Shown here: positions 13,600 through 15,835 of the stretch, piece after piece | Layout of the letters: each line of letters begins with the position of its first letter | How positions within the stretch are numbered: position 1 is the stretch's first letter | Position numbers and translations under genes: made by a program | Source of the DNA: DASRCB01 sp035653295 | GTDB lineage: Bacteria > Acidobacteriota > Terriglobia > Bryobacterales > Bryobacteraceae | DNA: 15,835 nt | Direction of reading: 5' to 3' | Assembly (NCBI GenBank): GCA_035653295.1 | Contig: DASRCB010000399.1 | Location: 1-15,835, forward strand | Notes under the pieces: generated by a model | The model's database searches: none | Seen by the model: only the letters and a program-made list of their open reading frames with translations | Told to the model about the DNA's origin: nothing

Positions 13600-14800
13600 G
13601 GCGGGGCTGCTCGACCGCGACGGCGAACGCGGCAGCACGTTCGCCTACCTCCCGGACACGGCTGCGGGGCGCGCCGTATCGGTTACCATGCCGGTGCGCC
13701 TGCCCTCCTGGAGCGTGCGCTTCGGACTGCCTCCGATTTTTGAGATGAATCTGCCCGAGGGCTTCCTCCGCGAGCGCCTGCGCCTGGCCTTCGCGAAAGC
13801 CACGGGCACATTTGACGACTTCGATCTGCTGACAGTTGTCGGCCGCTCGCAGGTGGGCCGTGTCCGCTATACCGGCGAGAAAGAGCAGTTACACGAGGAC
13901 GTGCCGTTTCAGTCTGTGGATGAGATCCTGGAGCGCAGGCGCGGCGGCGACCTGTTTCGTTATCTGCTCGAGAAGTTTGCTTCCTTCTCCGGCATCAGCG
14001 GCGTACAACCGAAGATTCTGATCCGCGACGAAAAAGCCTTTGCGGAAATGGAGCATAAAGGCGATCGCCTGCGGCACAGTTACAAGGGCGCCACACATAT
14101 CGTAAAGTTCTGGGCGGCCAACGAGTATCCTCAGTTAGCCGCGAACGAATTCTTCTGTCTTCGCGTCGCAGGCAAATGCGGACTGGAGACGCCGACTTAC
14201 CGCCTCGCCGAAGATGGCATGGCGCTCGTTATCGACCGTTTCGATCTGCGGATAGATGGTACATACCGTGGCTTCGAGGATTTCTGCGTACTGAACGCGC
14301 GGCGGACGGATGAAAAATATCGTGGCACATACGAGACCTCGATCATGAAGCGATTCGTACAGTTCGCGAATTCCACGCATGTCAATGAGGATCTCGAGAG
14401 GCTCTTTACGTTGATCGCGCTGAACTGCGCGCTGCGGAATGGAGACGCGCATCTGAAGAATTTCGGGATTGTGTATGACGACGTTCTGGGCGAGGCACGC
14501 CTTGCCCCGGTCTACGATCTGGTGACGACGTCTATATACATTCCCAAAGACAGCCTGGCCCTGACATTAAATGGGACGACGAAATGGCCAACGTCGAAGG
14601 AGCTTAGAAAGCTCGGGGAAACTCGGGGGGCCATGAGTCCCGCGAAAGTTCGAGAAATTTTGGAACGTATCGACGACGCGATTCGGGGGACGGCGAAAGA
14701 AGTCCGGTTACATATGAAAAAGCATCCGGAATTCGTGGAGATTGGAAAATCATTGCTCCGGGAGTGGGAGGCCGGTTCGGCCATTTCTCTGCGAGGGTAA
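13571..14800 (+). CDS. hipA: HipA-family serine/threonine kinase toxin
   Basis: HipA kinases phosphorylate tRNA synthetases (GltX in E. coli) and induce growth arrest. 409 residues: N-subdomain (about 1-100) with the FGLPPIFEMNLPEGFLRER (51-69) motif of the Couple_hipA domain; nucleotide loop SGVQPK (143-148) with K148; HIVKF (176-180) with K179 equivalent to the ATP-binding lysine; IDRFD (221-225); catalytic loop RNGDAHLKN (289-297) with D292 and N297; metal-binding D316 in APVYDL (312-317). At the E. coli Ser150 autophosphorylation position there is G141, with S140 and S143 beside it. GAGGAG precedes the ATG, which lies 29 nt inside hipB. Length is intact. The 3' end converges on a tRNA-Lys gene. 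GC use drops locally, which may suggest transfer. Confidence 0.9.
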   Translation: MIKVWADGAEAGLLDRDGERGSTFAYLPDTAAGRAVSVTMPVRLPSWSVRFGLPPIFEMNLPEGFLRERLRLAFAKATGTFDDFDLLTVVGRSQVGRVRYTGEKEQLHEDVPFQSVDEILERRRGGDLFRYLLEKFASFSGISGVQPKILIRDEKAFAEMEHKGDRLRHSYKGATHIVKFWAANEYPQLAANEFFCLRVAGKCGLETPTYRLAEDGMALVIDRFDLRIDGTYRGFEDFCVLNARRTDEKYRGTYETSIMKRFVQFANSTHVNEDLERLFTLIALNCALRNGDAHLKNFGIVYDDVLGEARLAPVYDLVTTSIYIPKDSLALTLNGTTKWPTSKELRKLGETRGAMSPAKVREILERIDDAIRGTAKEVRLHMKKHPEFVEIGKSLLREWEAGSAISLRG

Positions 14801-14887
14801 CGTGTGTGAGTTGCGACAGGCCTGGTACAGCCGAGGCCACTCAAGAGGACACGCGGTGGACCGCTGAAGTGAAGGAAAAGGATTAGC

Positions 14888-14963
14888 TGGTGAGCCGGGC
14901 GGGACTCGAACCCGCGACCCTCTGCTTAAAAGGCAGATGCTCTACCTCCTGAGCTACCGGCCC
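14888..14963 (-). tRNA. tRNA-Lys (anticodon TTT)
   Basis: 76 nt with encoded CCA. The acceptor stem GGGCCGG (minus strand, 14957-14963) pairs with CCGGCTC (one G-U). The anticodon loop CTTTTAA sits on the stem TCTGC/GCAGA, giving TTT. The T-arm GCGGG-TTCGAGT-CCCGC is perfect. Its 3' end faces hipA, 87 nt away. Confidence 0.97.
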
Positions 14964-15015
14964 CAACTCTCTGCTGCTGTCAAGGTTAGCATGCGCGGTG
15001 TGGGGGGCTTGTTGC

Positions 15016-15110
<95 letters not shown>

Positions 15111-15154
15111 GGCGCTTTGGTGGGTCTTGCCTTCACAGCGTATCACAACGTCCG

Positions 15155-15559
15155 CTAAAGCTTCACCCCGCGCTCGCGCAGCCAGGAGATGAACTCCTCG
15201 GGGGCGCGCATGGTCGATAAACGTCCCTGCCGCACCAGCGCCCACTCGGCGAATTTGCCCGATTTCTTCACTTCCGCGAGCGTTACCGCCGTGTCGAACC
15301 GCTTCTCGAACTCGAGGTCCACCACCGCCGATTTCGGGTTTTTCGGATCGTCCCGCGGCTCCGACAGGACCCGGGCCACGCCCACCACGGCCGCGTCTCC
15401 GCCGCTGTGATAAATCAGGACGCGATCGCCGGGCCGCATCTCCCGGATGGCGCGCACCGCCTGGGGATTGGTCACCCCATCCCACACGGTGCGCTTGTCG
15501 TGCTCCAGATTGTCGAGCGAATACGTCTCCGGATCGGTCTTGGCCAGAAACCAGCTCAT
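15155..15559 (-). CDS. EVE-domain (PUA-like) protein
   Basis: 134 residues, nearly all one EVE domain: WFLAKTDPETYSLDNL (3-18), TVWDGVTNPQAV (24-35), REMRPGDRVLIYHSG (39-53), then VVGVARVLSEP (58-68) and a C-terminal FAEWALVRQGRLS (103-115). EVE domains belong to the PUA/ASCH superfamily and bind modified bases in DNA or RNA; stand-alone members have unclear roles. Length is usual for the family. Its ATG overlaps the stop of the trpB2-like gene (ATGA), so translation is coupled. It precedes tRNA-Ser by 44 nt. No restriction or modification genes are nearby. Confidence 0.9.
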   Translation of the reverse strand: MSWFLAKTDPETYSLDNLEHDKRTVWDGVTNPQAVRAIREMRPGDRVLIYHSGGDAAVVGVARVLSEPRDDPKNPKSAVVDLEFEKRFDTAVTLAEVKKSGKFAEWALVRQGRLSTMRAPEEFISWLRERGVKL

Positions 15560-15835
15560 AACGGCACACTCAGGGCGGGGAGCGCCGCCAGCGCCTCGTC
15601 CAACTCGCCCGCGTCGTAATCCTGATCCACCAGCCGGCCCGAGAGGTAGTCGGTGTAGGCCTGCATATCGAAATGCCCGTGTCCCGACAAATTGAACAGA
15701 ATGACACGAGCCGAGCCCTCCTCCTTACAACGCAGCGCCTCATCCACGGCGCAGGCCACGGCGTGATTCGACTCGGGCGCCGGGACAATGCCCTCCGCTC
15801 GCGCGAACTGCACGCCCGCTTCGAAGCAGCGGGTC
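15556..15835 (-). CDS. trpB: TrpB2-like tryptophan synthase beta chain, C-terminal part
   Basis: The visible 92 residues are the C-terminus; the frame is open to the window edge, so the start is outside. EGIVPAPESNHAVACAVDEA and LFNLSGHGHFDMQAY match the PLP-dependent TrpB2 (class II beta) end as I know it; the SGHG motif contacts the cofactor phosphate region, and PAPESNHA is typical of the group. TrpB2 condenses indole with serine (or in some species phosphoserine). No trpA is in view. It ends ATGA into the EVE gene. An apparent GTG start at 15813 is internal (A-G-V-Q-F-A-R-A-E-G) and not the true start. Confidence 0.85.
   Translation of the reverse strand, partial: TRCFEAGVQFARAEGIVPAPESNHAVACAVDEALRCKEEGSARVILFNLSGHGHFDMQAYTDYLSGRLVDQDYDAGELDEALAALPALSVPL

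Noticed and set aside
14801..14887. Terminator for hipA or tRNA-Lys
   Set aside because: Only 5-bp stems (for example GCGGT/ACCGC) without a following T-run on the relevant strand.
13234..14963. Att direct repeats flanking hipBA
   Set aside because: No copy of the tRNA-Lys 3' end is visible upstream of hipB.

Overview
The window looks like a chromosomal segment of a high-GC acidobacterium, probably in the Solibacter/Bryobacterales neighbourhood. This rests on the mix of families, not on a marker gene: an exported RraA-like protein, a DUF5658-type membrane protein, a FecR protein with a Trp/Tyr-rich DUF6600-like domain, a secreted M49 peptidase beside a haem-binding protein, and a TrpB2-type synthase. 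Coding is dense, and strong GC codon bias opens very long antisense frames that are not genes.

Left part (1-2151, all genes on minus): a non-coding stretch with several inverted repeats, a 60-residue zinc-ribbon protein with a recognisable sigma70 promoter, a DUF5658 protein followed 11 nt later by a divergent ClpS adaptor, a 9-bp terminator, and an exported RraA-family protein. From 2202 on plus: a membrane-anchored protein of unknown function and a GH5-like (beta/alpha)8 glycosidase without a signal peptide. Then come three tightly packed Tad-type genes, cpaB-tadB-tadC (4369-7518), with no ATPase, secretin or pilin gene in view.

Middle (7529-9787, minus): a terminator and a 739-residue FecR/DUF6600-like exported protein whose Pro-rich tail carries a 138-bp tandem duplication. 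A 201-bp divergent intergenic region with a 10-bp inverted repeat separates it from a plus-strand operon (9989-13233): a secreted protein of unknown function, a membrane-anchored CxxCH haem-binding protein, and a secreted M49 (dipeptidyl peptidase III-like) metallopeptidase overlapping the haem gene by 4 nt.

Right part: a hipB-hipA toxin-antitoxin module (13321-14800) behind a three-palindrome operator in which the predicted transcription start falls on the hipB GTG. It faces two minus-strand tRNA genes, Lys(TTT) and Ser(GCT), then an EVE-domain gene and the 3' part of a trpB2-like gene that runs off the window; these last two overlap by ATGA.

No CRISPR array, complete insertion sequence, rRNA or phage gene is visible. 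The strongest points for follow-up are the hip operator architecture, a HipA with Gly at the usual autophosphorylated Ser position, a ClpS lacking canonical N-degron pocket residues, a CpaB with a long extra C-terminal domain, and the secreted unknown/haem/M49 operon. All family calls were made by eye; no database search was run.
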